The position numbers and the translations under genes are program-made. This document shows, piece after piece, positions 30,169-42,482 of a DNA stretch of 64,000 nt; positions within the stretch are counted from its first letter, which is position 1, and every line of letters begins with the position of its first letter. The notes beneath the pieces were generated by a model that was not told where the DNA came from, did not search any database, and was given only the letters and a program-made list of their open reading frames with translations. This stretch comes from Daphnia carinata (Eukaryota > Arthropoda > Branchiopoda > Diplostraca > Daphniidae). The stretch lies in the NCBI RefSeq assembly GCF_022539665.2, contig NC_081334.1:4303424-4367423 (forward strand), given 5' to 3'.

Positions 30169-30249
30169 TTTATTAGATCGATTCGATCACGAGTTCACGA
30201 CACCTCCGTCACGCAGTCCCCACTGCTGTGTCACGTTGATGTTACGGTG
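30169..30249 (-). other. Candidate terminal exon with poly-A signal
   Basis: On the minus strand an AG acceptor (CCCCGTAAAG) at 30250 is followed by 20 open codons (HRNINVTQQWGLRDGGVVNS), a TGA at 30187-30189, and AATAAA at 30169-30174. The pyrimidine tract is modest. If real, this is the 3' end of a minus-strand gene whose other exons lie above 30.3 kb. I do not recognise the peptide. Confidence 0.28.
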
Positions 30250-33200
30250 CTTTACGGGGAAATGTGTTTTTTTTTTTAAAGAAATTTATGTTTTGTGCGT
30301 GTGTTTGTGTGCCAAAGGAGGGGGGGGGGACCTGAGAGTTATGAGACACGGCCGTCCGGTTATCTCGTTCTCGGGTCGCATATAGAAAGGAGAGGAGGGG
30401 TTGGGGATGTAAAATGTTAGCGTGTTCGGACAACATCTGTAACACCTTTAGCGTACTACACCTAAATTTTCTCTCAACTCTTGTGACGCCAAACTGCGAA
30501 CGCGAGGTTATTGTTGTTGCCCCGTGTTTTGGTGCTTTTCTTGATGCCTTTTTTTTTCCTTTTTCAAACGGCACTAGAATTTATTGATCCTGTTGTTATG
30601 TGTGTTATTTTTTTTTTTAAAGAACGTTTGCCGCCGACCCCTGCTACTTTTGTTGTGGGTTGACTCTTTTACACGTAACGTGTTTTCTTTGCTTTGTCGC
30701 CATCTTTTATTGGAGTTTTTTTTAGGACATAATTGGATGATGATTATCTTCTTTTGATTTTGCCTCTTTTCCGATCCACTTATTTTTGTTTTGTTTAAAT
30801 CTTGAAAAAAACGAAACGAAAGAAAAGGCTATAACATTTTAAAAAAAAGTCTATTCTCTTTTGTTCTGGGAAAAAAAAGGAAGGTCTCTTAAATAATTGG
30901 TGTAATGGGTAATAAAGAATCTAAAAGAGATCATTCTTTTTTTTTCCTTTTCGGGGGTGGAATGTTGTCTTATGATTTGCGCGTGTCTTAACATTATCTA
31001 CGGACTGAAATGATCTTATTATCTTCGTCTGGCTACATTTTCGAAAGGCTATTACACTCTTGCGGCGGTGGGGTGCAGGAGGGAATGAATTGGAATTAAT
31101 TTTTTTTTGCTTGTTGGGGTGACATGTTTTTAAATCGATTGTTGTGCGGTTGACGGGATTTTAATCTGTCGTTTCCGGTCAATAGTACACTCATGTACGA
31201 AATCGGGATGGGAAAGTTTACGCAACGGCGGATGATAATCAAGAGAGTGAGAGCAAAAACTTTCCAATTCTTTTTCTCTGGCGGTTTTTTTTTTGTTGAG
31301 GGATTGGGATAGAAGGAGAGTTTATAAAAGGCGAGAAGATTGGAACAACCACTCGTGAAAGAAGAGGGGGGTAGTAGAGAACTGACGCTCGATTTAGATT
31401 ACATTACAGTCGAGTGAGATGCTTCTATCTGCTCCACTTGTGTGTATATATGCAGTTGTGTATGAGTAGTACTAGTAATACTGTGGGGCTATAGACACTG
31501 TATTCCCCCCTCCCCCTTTCCTCCCCTCTTGTGGAAATGGGAAAGAAAGCGGGACACGAGGCGACGATCTGATAAAAAGAAAAAGAGATAGAAGGGATGC
31601 AACCGGGGACTTTACACGTCACATACAACAGCCTCATCTCCATTCCAGATCGAGACGAGGCTATTGCTCTGATCTTTTTTTTTTTTCCTATAATGTTTGG
31701 TGCATTTTCTTCTTTTTCTTCTTTTTTTTTATTAAGATTTTTTCTTTTTCTTTTTCTTTTTCTATATGTATTCCAATAGCATTGATGTGGCTTGGGTCCT
31801 GTTGTATAGTTGGTTCTATTGTGTGGCCGGCTGCGGCCACTGACAAGCCAATTTCCCCCACGCCGAGCCGCGTTTGTGTGTATAAAAAAAAAAAAGAGAA
31901 TTTCGGCCGACTCGGTTCGTTCTTTAGACTCGGTCCCCTGTTTACCATGTAATGGGATTTCTGAATTTCCAGCAGCTATTATATCTACCCAGCACACACA
32001 CACACACATCAAATGTAGTCGACCAACACAAATCAGCTTATTATCATCATAAACGCCCGGTTCACTGAGATGAGATTATTTCTCTTCCCTTTTTTCTGTT
32101 TTGTTACTGCCTCGGACGCTATTAACTAACCCAACTATTACTCGAACGTTCATATCTCATTTTTCGAGGGGGAAAAATGGATCCGATGACCATCCTCATT
32201 TTCACACTGTGCTGGTCATCAACCGTGCGGCTCTTCTTTCCCTCTGGTGCGTTCTGGCTTTTTTCTTTTCGCTGGGATTAGATCATCTAGGCAACCCCCT
32301 CGTCCTCTCCTCCCAATTCCCATCTCCGGCGTAAATGTGAAATTGAACGAGCGTCAAAGGAGCCCTTAAAAATGCGTGGAATAATCATAATAAAAATAAG
32401 GTAGAAGGTCCCTTTTTTAAATAATAAAAATAGTTGATGTGTCCAGCGTCGGATTTCCCTTTTCTCCCGAATCGGTCGTCTCCTATTCCCTTAACAATTA
32501 GAAAGTACTTGCCCAAGTGTAATTAGTAGACGATTCAATGACTTGTACTACTACCACTCATCGATTATAATCTCACGTTTAACGAGGTCTTTTACGTGCT
32601 TCCCTCTTTTTCGTCTAAGCTCGTAACACATTCGCTTCATTAATAACGAGATAAAAAAAAAATGCTTGACAAGAAGTTGGACAGCATTTTTTTTCTTTTT
32701 TTAAAAATTTGAATTTCAAAACTTTTTTGCTTCCAAAAAAAAGGGCCGAGTCATATTTGATTAGATTTATTATTCACCGTCTGGAGAGTCGGTTTATAAC
32801 ATAGACGTGCGTGCCGTCTGGTGTATGTCTTCAAGCAGCATCCGAAGATGACGATGCTGAACAGCACATTTCCTCCTCCTCCTCCTCCTCCCCATTCTCT
32901 GTGTAGCTTGTCACCCCGCTCTGCCGATATCGCCGATGTCGACGCAATGCTTAAAAAAAGGAGGGCCGTCAAGTGGCTGGCGAGAACAAGGGATTCGTTC
33001 TGTGAATATTGACGGAACGTGATATTTTCTCAAGCAAAAGAGGGGAAAGAATGTCGTCAAGTAGAGACACATATAAGGGGGGAGAGAGTTGCCTGTTGAA
33101 ATATCATCACGACCGAGTCAACAACAGGTCGCAAGACTTTTTGGGGGGGAGAGAGAGAAAGAGAGGTGTGCGCGCTTTGTGAGAGCTGTCGGAGGGATGC

Positions 33201-34808
33201 TAGTACAATTTAAAACATTGTCGTCAATGCCAGCCGTGAACCTCTTGTGCGCGCAAGAGATGACGCTGTGCAAACAAAACTGCGCGTCGCTTGTATAAAT
33301 AGATATTACCAATGATGATCAACGACATGGGATTTTTTGTTGGTATTATTTATTTTTTTTCATTTAAGGACACGCAAAAGTCGATGAATTGAATTTTTGA
33401 TGACGTCGTCTTCGCTATCTTAAGGTTTCCTTTCTCTATTCCGCCGTAATTTGATTGATTGTTTTGAACGGGCGTCTGGTTGGTGCACGCGTCCGCACGT
33501 GCTGCCTTCCTATCTTTTGCTGGCGTTCACTTTGCACGTCTTTCCAAGGGTTTCCACGAAAAGAGCACCACTTGATCATCATCATCCCTCCTTGCATTGG
33601 TGATGGGAGTTGGAACAAGATTTTCAGGCAGGCGGGCAGGGGGAGTTGGACGAATAGCGTTAAGGCAATGTACCGTTGCTATTGACGATGCCTCGGTCCC
33701 GTTACTCATTTTTGCCGTCTTTTGATGTGCGTACGATGCAATCAACAAGACTCGCCATTTTTCTACATTCTAAAACAATTTGTTTCCTTTTTTTTTCTAT
33801 GGATGTTGTTTCCTCTTTTGAATATTCGGTGCGGAAAAAACTTTATTTATTTTTTTTTTAACTGGATGGATGTCGATGTGGATATTTGAAATTTACCAAC
33901 TTCATTATGTCGCCCAGGCAACATACATCCGTCATACGGGGAAGGGAACGTAAAAGGGGGGGGGGGGAGTAATAATACGTTCCCCTTCTTTCAATCATAG
34001 AGCTTCCACTTCTTTTTTTTGACGATGTCTAGTGATGCTTGACAACCAACGCAATCATCTCCATAGCAACCGGCTCTCTTGTACGTGATTGGTTGTGAAG
34101 CAGTTTGTGGAAATATCCTTGCATGTCGTCTTGTATGTCGTATGATGACTGGCCATTACAAACATGGCCTCTACCTTTGCTTGAAAAAAAAAAAAAACTA
34201 CTTTGCACTCGTCATCTTTCTGACGTCATTCAAAGCCACTTGTTTTGCTCGGGGAAAAGAATCACACTCTGTGTCTATTGTTGCGTTACTGAATTAGCAT
34301 AATAGACTTTGGGGGAATCGGCTTAAAGAATGCTCGGCTTATTTGACATGTCTAAAGAAGAGAGAAACGCCACCAACTTGTCGGATTGTTGGTCCACGTC
34401 AATTCTCTTTGCCCGTATCTTTTCTTTCAATGGACCATGAAAGATTAGAAGAGAAACGTTTGTAATATCGTCGAATACATTTTTTGAATGATGAATTTTA
34501 AAGGCAGGTATGAAGGATTAGTATAGGCTGTTTTTTTTTTTTTTTCGTGACGATGGTCACGATTTTTGTCGGTTTCGATCGTTCAGCCCTTAATGCCCGA
34601 CTTCAAGGGATGTAATCTTTTTCCCCCTCGAATTTTCATTATTTTTCTCTTTTTATTTTTATTGATGTCGTGCGTTGTTCTTTCTCTGTTGGGTAAAACG
34701 AGGCTATTGAACAAGTTGTATTTGACGTATTGCGGTCTCTATTTTCACTGCTTAATAGGTTATAATCACAAGAGGATAATGATTTGATTTTCGTGACTGG
34801 TTTGGTTT
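30250..34808. other. No recognisable gene
   Basis: No domain or convincing splice chain seen. The stretch includes a G-rich tract at 30319-30330, a poly-G at 33957-33968, a CTC-triplet repeat near 32872-32890 and poly-T runs. A 73-codon minus-strand frame at 33527-33748 (containing MSNGTEASSIATVHCLNAIR) has balanced composition but no similarity I recognise. AATAAA on the minus strand near 34653-34662 may end the DOMON transcript. Confidence 0.5.
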
Positions 34809-35521
34809 TCATTGAGGAATGAGGGCGACATCATCAAATCCCATTTTGTCGATAGGAGTCAGCTGCCCGTTTTCCCAAATGCCAGCCGACCAGAACCAAC
34901 CAATCATCATCGGGCCGGGCTGTTTTAAGTTTTTTTTTTTTTTTTTTTTTGAAATAACATTGTTCCATTAGTGAGGTTTCGAATGAGATGAAAGGCTTTA
35001 GAATCAGTAAAACTCACCGTAATGACGACGTCTTGCAAATGACCCGTGTCGACTAGACGAGCAATGCGCATTAAAGTGTAATCAGCTCCAAAGACGATCG
35101 ATATCAACTGGAAATCGTTACGGAGGTCGTCTGTCGGTCCGTCCGCAGTTTCGCAGCCTCTGCCGTTGTTCAGTTCGCAATGTTTGTCCAAGAAGAAACT
35201 GTTGGATGGTTGGTTGGCATCGTACGCGCCGTAGAAGTAATCGCCCAGCGAAAGATCGGCCGATGTGAAACGTAGGCTGAACCAACCTCTTGTTGCGACG
35301 CGCATTTCCAACACCACCTGCGGATTGTTGGCATCTTGATCGTAGACAAAGTCCCAATCGAGTCGGAAAGTCCCTCCTTGCTTGTCCAATTCAACGGTGT
35401 TGTTTAAGATCATGGTCTCTATATCTCTGTTGCTGCTGCGTTGGCTCATTTTTAATTGGTGAGGGTGGGCAGCGCAAATGGCCAAAATAGGTACGGCAAT
35501 CACCAAAAATCGAAGGCTCAT
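34809..35521 (-). CDS. Small secreted DOMON-domain protein
   Basis: Two coding exons, join(34809-34919, 35018-35521), intron 98 nt (ACG|GTGAGT ... AACAG, phase 0), 204 aa. Residues 1-18 are a signal peptide (MSLRFLVIAVPILAICAA). A single DOMON domain spans about 35-170: LDWDFVYDQ, EMRVATRGWFSLRFTSADLS, DYFYGAYD, then DLRNDFQLISIVFGADYTLM and ARLVDTGHLQDVVIT. DOMON folds bind haem or sugars and occur in DBH/MOXD-type monooxygenases. Here no copper monooxygenase domain follows; the last exon (PGPMMIGWFWSAGIWENG to PQ-stop) resembles the segment that closes the DOMON domain, so this is a stand-alone secreted domain. N-glycosylation sequon at NNT (40-42). A 47-nt 5' UTR intron (35535-35581) is possible. 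Function beyond ligand binding is not known. Confidence 0.85.
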
Positions 35522-35657
35522 CTAGTCCGTTTAACTATTATTAAATTCAAATTTACAATTTTTTAAAAGAAATTTCAATACCTTGTTGGATGGTTTTGGT
35601 TACGTGGTGGAACTGGGTCTGTTGAATCACCTGGTGATGCCTCTATTATTTTGGCCA

Positions 35658-35665
35658 TTTTTATA
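35658..35665 (-). promoter_or_regulatory. TATA box of the DOMON gene
   Basis: TATAAAAA on the minus strand, 137 nt upstream of the start codon and about 75 nt upstream of the possible 5' UTR donor at 35581. A GATA-type word (TTATCA on the minus strand) lies directly upstream. Confidence 0.5.
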
Positions 35666-37796
35666 CCTTTTGATAAGATAGGATTCTACGTGATTAGTCC
35701 CGATCTCTTTGGCCTTTAATCTTTCCATCGAGTTGATATCAACCACCTTGACGCAATCGGGCCGTGAACCCATCAATTTTTTATTTCATTCTTTTTCACA
35801 AGTTTATCTATTCAGGAACAAGAGTGTCGTGCATAGACCACGTTCTTTTTTATTTCCTCTTCCGCGTTTGATATTCTCTCTGCTACACAATGAAAAAAGC
35901 AGCTGAACCTTAAAAAACAAACAAAAAACAGAATAGATTGGTAGCCGGGTGTTATTTAATCAAGCGAATCTTGATGATAAATAACCATGCGCGAACGATC
36001 TGTCTGATGCCAGTTGGATGCTTTTTCCATCGTGCAGCATTCATCAGGTTTTATTTTTTTATTCCATTAGTTTTTATCGTTTACTGAGCGACATCAAAAA
36101 GCAAAAGGTTCACTAACTGTTCTTGTTTTGCCGACTGTTTTTTTTTTCTTTTGTTGTTGCTTTTATTTTCTGAAGAAAAAAAAAAGAGGAAAACTAAACG
36201 AAACAAATAAAAGAATCGAGTTGTGACGTTGACTGATTGCTTATCGAAATGGGAAGGAGAGTTAAAGAAAAAAAAAAGCGACGTTTTGGTTTCTTTTGAG
36301 CGATTGTCAAAGCCGCAAGCAGAAAGACGAGCACTTTGCTCTTATCGACATTTCTTCTTCGGTATCCTTGTTAAGTGGAATAGATTTTCCTTTTTTTTGT
36401 GCGTCTGTTGTATGACTTTTGGGGTTTGGAAATTCGTTCAGTGCCGTTTGTCTTTTTCGAGACACAACTGGAATGTCCGACGAAATGGATCCAGTTTTTT
36501 TTATTGATTCCTTTCATCATATTTTATTTATTTATTTATTTATTTTTTGCTTCTTTCGTCTCTTAACAGCCAATCTTATCGAAGCCGTTCACCTGTCTGC
36601 CACCTAATTGATGGCAGGCCCTATGAGCCAAGAAAGAAAAGTAAGGGAAAAAGCGGGTCCCGATTTTTTTTTTCTTCTTCCAGCTCTCCTTTCAATACAG
36701 ACACACACGCCCGGTAGTGCCATAAAATGAGATTGAGAGCCTTCCATTTCCTTCTTTTCATATCTGCCTATCTATAAAGTGTGTACAAATGTACATACAC
36801 AGCTATATATACCGTATATATGAAAACGAAAAAAAAAAAAAAAAAGCATAAATAAATAAAAGACCTAAGGGTGGAAGTTGGTGTGTGTGTATTCCACTTC
36901 CACCTTCCCTTTTTATTATACGATATATATAGGTAATCAATGACGGCTTCGTAAATAGTGGATTGCAAGTACGTCGAGGACATAACAGAGCGAGCGAGAG
37001 AGAGCAATACAAAGGTAACCATAGCAACACCCTCGCGTTGGGTCCCCCAAAGAGAGTCGAACGAGGAATATTAGATGGACTATATAGCGGGAGGAAACTA
37101 TATAACACAGCAACAGCTAGAACCTTATCCGATGTGTGTATCTCTGGTTTTGTATGTGCGTATCTGCTTGCAGTTTTTTTTTTTGTTGTTCTTGTCTGTT
37201 TTACCGAGCTTTTATTTTCTTTCATGGAGGAGGGTTGTGTTAACGTTTTTTGGGGTTGGGAGAAAAGAAGAAGGCCGGAAACAATTTCAGCTTCTCTTTT
37301 GACGATCTCCTTCAAAGGTATTAGAGACTGAGAGGTGTCTTTCTATAGCTTCGTCGTAGATGCGCCTTCAGAGTCTTCCCCCTTTCGATATTGTTTGTTG
37401 TATTTATATAGAACGGGGAGGAAGGGATGACGGTTCGTCTGAAAGACACAAAGAAATAGCATCATGTAAAAAAAAAAAAAAAAAAAAAAAAGAGGCGCCA
37501 TCTTTCTCCGGCACATCAAAAATAAAGAGAGTAAAAAAAAAAAAAAAAAAAAAAGGGAGGGTGTCTTTCTTTAATATTATTTGGCACAACGAATGAAGAA
37601 AAAAAAAAGAGAATTATAGGTCTGCCTTTCAATATGTGGGAGGGCCGAAGGAAGAAATCAATAAGATCTGCGCATCGAAGAGGGAGCCTGTAAAAGGAGC
37701 CGAGGCAACGAAAATATACGCCATCAAAGCTAATTAGAAACAGCGTTCCGTCGAGTTATGATTTTGTTTTGTTTTGTTTTCTTTTGTTGCTGTTTG

Positions 37797-37798
<2 letters not shown>

Positions 37799-37838
<40 letters not shown>
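37799..37838. repeat. GT microsatellite, 20 units
   Basis: Uninterrupted GT dinucleotide array of 40 bp, one of the two longest in the window. Confidence 0.97.
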
Positions 37839-37839
<1 letters not shown>

Positions 37840-38543
37840 TATGGCTTTGCCTTCTGAGCCTTGACGGTCTTTTGGCTCGTTGATTGGACGGATTTCTGCT
37901 CGAGTTCCATTGGGAAAGGGTTTATGTTCGGGTCGATGACAGTTTGAGTGCTTGTGTGTCGAGCAAGACCTTGGACCTATAGAGGCAGACGACATCCTAC
38001 CTACGAGATGATGATGTTAATGAAGGCAAAAGCGGCCCACTTTTTTTCATTCTTTTTTCTACCTTAAATGTTCACTCGGATGAACACAAACGAGCCAAGC
38101 GCCCGAGCAACGATGCGGACATTGAGGAAAGGAAAAGAAAAAAAAAAAAAAAAAGACGGTCTGACTCTCTTTTATGTGTGCGTTTAATTAACTATAGAGC
38201 GTGCGTGTGTAAATGCGTCCGTCTGTGGCCTCCAATTTCTACGGTCTCTGCCAAGTTGGGTAAAGTTTTTTCAGGCCTCGGGTATTTTTTTTTTCCTAAC
38301 GTATGCCAGACTCGTTTGGTACCCACAAAAGCCGATCTACCCGTAATGCTCTTCTTTTTTTCTTAAATCGGAGCGGGGTTGGTAAAGCCTGTACTGAAAA
38401 TGGAGGGATATAGGGGAAGGTATCAGAGAACACGAAGTGGGGATTTAAAAAAGAAGAACCCGGGTGATGTGGGGTGGAATAGAAGTAAGAGTGATCCAAT
38501 GATCCGCACGCGGTCTATAATATGTATATAAGAAGGCGGGAGC

Positions 38544-38564
38544 GTGTGTGTGTGTGTGTGTGTG
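38544..38564. repeat. GT microsatellite
   Basis: About ten GT units. Confidence 0.9.
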
Positions 38565-39890
38565 CACTTTTCTCTCTTGAAAGTTGTTGCCGCGTGAGAG
38601 TGGTAGGTAGAAAGCCTTTCCATGTCTGTCAATCAAGTAATAGCGAAACTCGTCGCCCAGGCTTTGATTTCTTTTTATTAGTACCACCGAAATCAACTCT
38701 TTTTTTCTTCTTTTCTTTCCGGGTGGGGAGTACACGCAGAGCGATGATGTTGCCTTTGACGACGAAAGATCAAACCACCTAACGGTAATAAATATACGAC
38801 ATGTGAAACTATGGCTGAGAAGCGCGTGTCTAGAGACAACAAATAAGTGGAAATGCAATGGATTGGTTGTTGGCCCTCACTGTTTCAACTGTCACATTGA
38901 ATTTACGCGCTTCTTTTTTCCCGCTTGATGAGACGTCCGTCTTCGTAATGACGTTGTAAACAACGTCTAATCTCTTTTTCTGTTTGAAACTTTTCCCTTT
39001 TTATTTGATTGAACTGCGTTCTCTACTTTGAATGTCTTCAGGATTTTTCATCAATATTGAAAATCAATTCGGATTCGCTCTTCTTTTTTTTTTTCAAAGT
39101 TTTCTTTTGATCAAATCAAATGTAAAGTTTCACTTTTTGTGCAAAAAAATTGGTACATGTGTGAATTGTTCGAAACTTTACGTTTCAAGCATGTTCATTT
39201 GTTTTTTTTTTTTTGTTTTTTTTTTCGTTTGTTGATTTGATAACATCTTCGAAATGTGGATGCCTTTTTTAGGACATTGATAGCTTTGCCTGAATCCTTT
39301 TGAGTTTAGCGACATGGCCATTAAAGTTGTTTTTGACAGTTCCATTTCGGTACATTTGGCGTAACGGGTTTCTCCATCTTATTCACATCACAAAGTTTCA
39401 CCTTCAACTCTTGGCTCCACTTTTTTTTTATTGGGTTTTTATTGTAATCATTTATTTAAACGAGTTTAACATGACTTAATGAATGGATGACGATTGCAGC
39501 AGTGCGTGTTTTTTTCCGTTTGCTTAAACTTTTCGCTGCCATTCAAGATAAACGACATTTTCAAAGTTTTTTTTTGATCTTTGATAGTTGGCGGTATTTT
39601 TTTTAATTTGAATTTTTGGGTGTGAAATAGTGAAGGTACAGGGCTGAATAAAAGAAGGTACAATCGATTGTTTTCGTTACTTTGGGCGTCAACTAATTGA
39701 ACTCGCCTTTTGAAGGTTATTCAATTTTTCACGGTTTGGCCAAAATGGCGCCCTATTGTCTATCGCCCAACATCTTGTGAACATGATGAATATATACAAC
39801 TTGCATTTGCTCTCCCTGATGGATGAACAATTGCAATTGTTCATCCTGTTCGAACAACATTTTTATTCATTTTTATTTTTTTTTTAACTG

Positions 39891-39925
<35 letters not shown>

Positions 39926-42464
39926 AAGCAAATGTTTTGTACATTTGCAAAACCAGTTTTTGGCTTTGTGTGCAAGCAATCCGGACGAGACTTTTATTTG
40001 ACTTGAACGATGCCGGTAGCTTTCGTCGTTGCGCTTTGACTATGACGTTCAAGTGATAAGTGCCGCTAGTAGCATTTCCCACTTCCTTCTTTGTTGTTGT
40101 TGTTGTCGTCCTTACCTGTGCTATTACCTAGCGATGCAGGATGTTGCATTCATGCTGGTTTTCTTATCGTTCGTTTTATGGAAGCGAACAATAAAGCCAA
40201 TATAGTTTTCATCTTGACGGTCACATGCAGGGCATCTTGCCATTTGAGATTTTTTTTTTTTTTTTTTTTTTTTTTCGAGAAAAAAAGATGTGACTTTTAG
40301 TGTTTCCTGTTGAAACTGCTGCTGAGAATGCATTTTTATGGGCTGTTGCTATCCTTAAAAATGCGACCAACATCGTCGTCGCCCGACTTTTTAACTGCCA
40401 TTTTTTAATAGAAAAATTTTGCCTCTGGCGCGGGAAAAGACTTTTAATCAATAATGAAAAAAAGAATTTGGCGGTGTAATTTTCTTTTTTCGGCTTTGTC
40501 GTCGAACAAATGCCGCTTTTGAAAAAAAAAAATCTTTCCATATTGAAACATTTATTAGATTGAATTTTCTAGACTTTGGACGATTTCAAATTTTGTTTCA
40601 ACATGAAAAAAAAAAAAAAAAGAATTCAAGTCGAATCCTTTCGTACGGACATTAACGTCAATCGCTTCTGCATTTCGTTCTATCAAAACAACAGAATTCA
40701 CGAGTTCATCGTGAACTTTGGTGTCTCTTTTTGTGATCGTGACTGCGTTTGCCGCGCTCACATCGTAAGCAGCTCTCATTACAAGTTACAAATCCTGGGA
40801 TAATGACGAGGGTTATCGATCGTTCTCATCACGTTAAACTACGTACCGCAAAGACTTTTTTTTTTCTTTTTCCATGTCAACAGTAGAATCAAAACCATTG
40901 CCAATTCAAATCAAAGTTTATGTCCCCCCCCCCTTTTTTTTTTCAGTTCGACTAGGCAACAATTTTCGTTGCCAAGTTGCAGTTTATTCTACGGAAAAGA
41001 AGAAACGGCCCGTTTAAAATGCGTATCCACTTGAGCTGTCTCCTTGTCCCGTGTGCAGTTGGAAGCTTTGTGGTTTCTGTTGAGGTACAAAATCCAACCG
41101 ACTGGAATCACATGCGTCTTCTTCAACATTGGCCAAGAGGGTCCCATATTTATTCGGACGAGTGTTTTTTTTCCCCCTCCCTTGTTCGCAAGCCCGTCTA
41201 CAATGTTCGTTGAGACGTAGCTCTCTTTTCGGCCCTTTTATTCGATTGGTTGGGTCGAGTTCTATCTTGTACCGCTTACGTTATCGACATTTTCTATTTC
41301 AACTACTTGCCGACATCATTCCGGTTAAATTGCGATTTTTCTCAGAGCCGCGCATGTTTTCCCTTTTTAAATGTCGGAGTGAACAAGTGGAGCGAGACCA
41401 TTTTCAAAAGGCAACGTTGGATCGATTGAGTTCTCATCTACTTGCAATGGCGCAACAGCTCGTCTTTTTTTTTTTTTTTTTGTATGCGTGTGTGTTCCCT
41501 TTTTATTGCGTCGTTACGGCCCTGGACGAGGCCAGTGGACTGTGATGTGACACCGGTGACGGATTGTGGGAACTGAACCACGTGTTTATTACATTTGAAG
41601 AAGAGAAAAAAAAAGGAGACTCTTCTTTGCCTAAATGTAAACGTACGAAAAGCGAGAAATGAAAGGGCAAAGGGATCGTAATAATCCGACAGCAGATCAA
41701 ACCACCCCCCTATTTCGTTCTGAATGTCGTTTTGCTTATGTTTTCCTCCTATATTTTTTTTTGTTGAACCCGCCCTCGTCTACACGAAAAAAAAAAATGA
41801 GGAATAAAAGAGACAGAAAAAAAGAAATTCTAAAAATAAATAGCAACTGAAGGGGGAATAGAGAAAGGATCAAAAAGGAACCGCCCCCCCTTAACGAGGA
41901 TAATCTGTCGCCGTGTATGACCGATCACGCGGACAGCCACCGTATGTCCTCCCACTCTTTTTTTCGGCGCACTGCGAATAGGTTAGGCACAGAGGGAGGG
42001 ATAGAATGAAAAAAAAAGGGAGAGGGGATCAAATAAAGCGTGACAAGTTTTTCAACACACAAAAAGAAATAGAGCAGGATTACCCAATGCGTGGAAGGAG
42101 TTTGTTTTATGAGGCCGTGCGTTGTGGAAAGTAAATCGCGTTTGATGATCTAACGAATAGGATCTAAAAGGTGAACGTCTGACTCAATCGTACTATTTTT
42201 TCGAAAAATGTTGGTTTTTATTTGATCAAGTGCTTCTCGGTCTCTTGAAACAAGTCTAGCAAAAATTTTTTTTTTTTTTTTCTTTTCCCCACTTCACTTG
42301 CCGAGTGCTCTCCTGGATAATGCACCGATCCAGTCCGCTTATTTCTCCTTCTCTAGACGAATAAAGAATATAAAGAAAAAGCGAAGGTTGGCATGACGAC
42401 GGTGAATAGTCTTAAGAAAGCAGAAATAAAAGGATATGGAGTGAGTGAGCTGTGAAGCTCTCCT

Positions 42465-42482
42465 CTCTCTCTCGAGAGAGAG
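42465..42482. repeat. Perfect 18-bp CT/GA palindrome
   Basis: CTCTCTCTCGAGAGAGAG is a perfect self-complementary site inside a longer CT tract. It can form a cruciform and presents GAGA-factor-type GAGAG sites on both strands. Confidence 0.85.

Noticed and set aside
33527-33748. Minus-strand 73-codon frame with balanced composition
   Set aside because: No domain, no signal peptide, no splice evidence; could be chance at this length.
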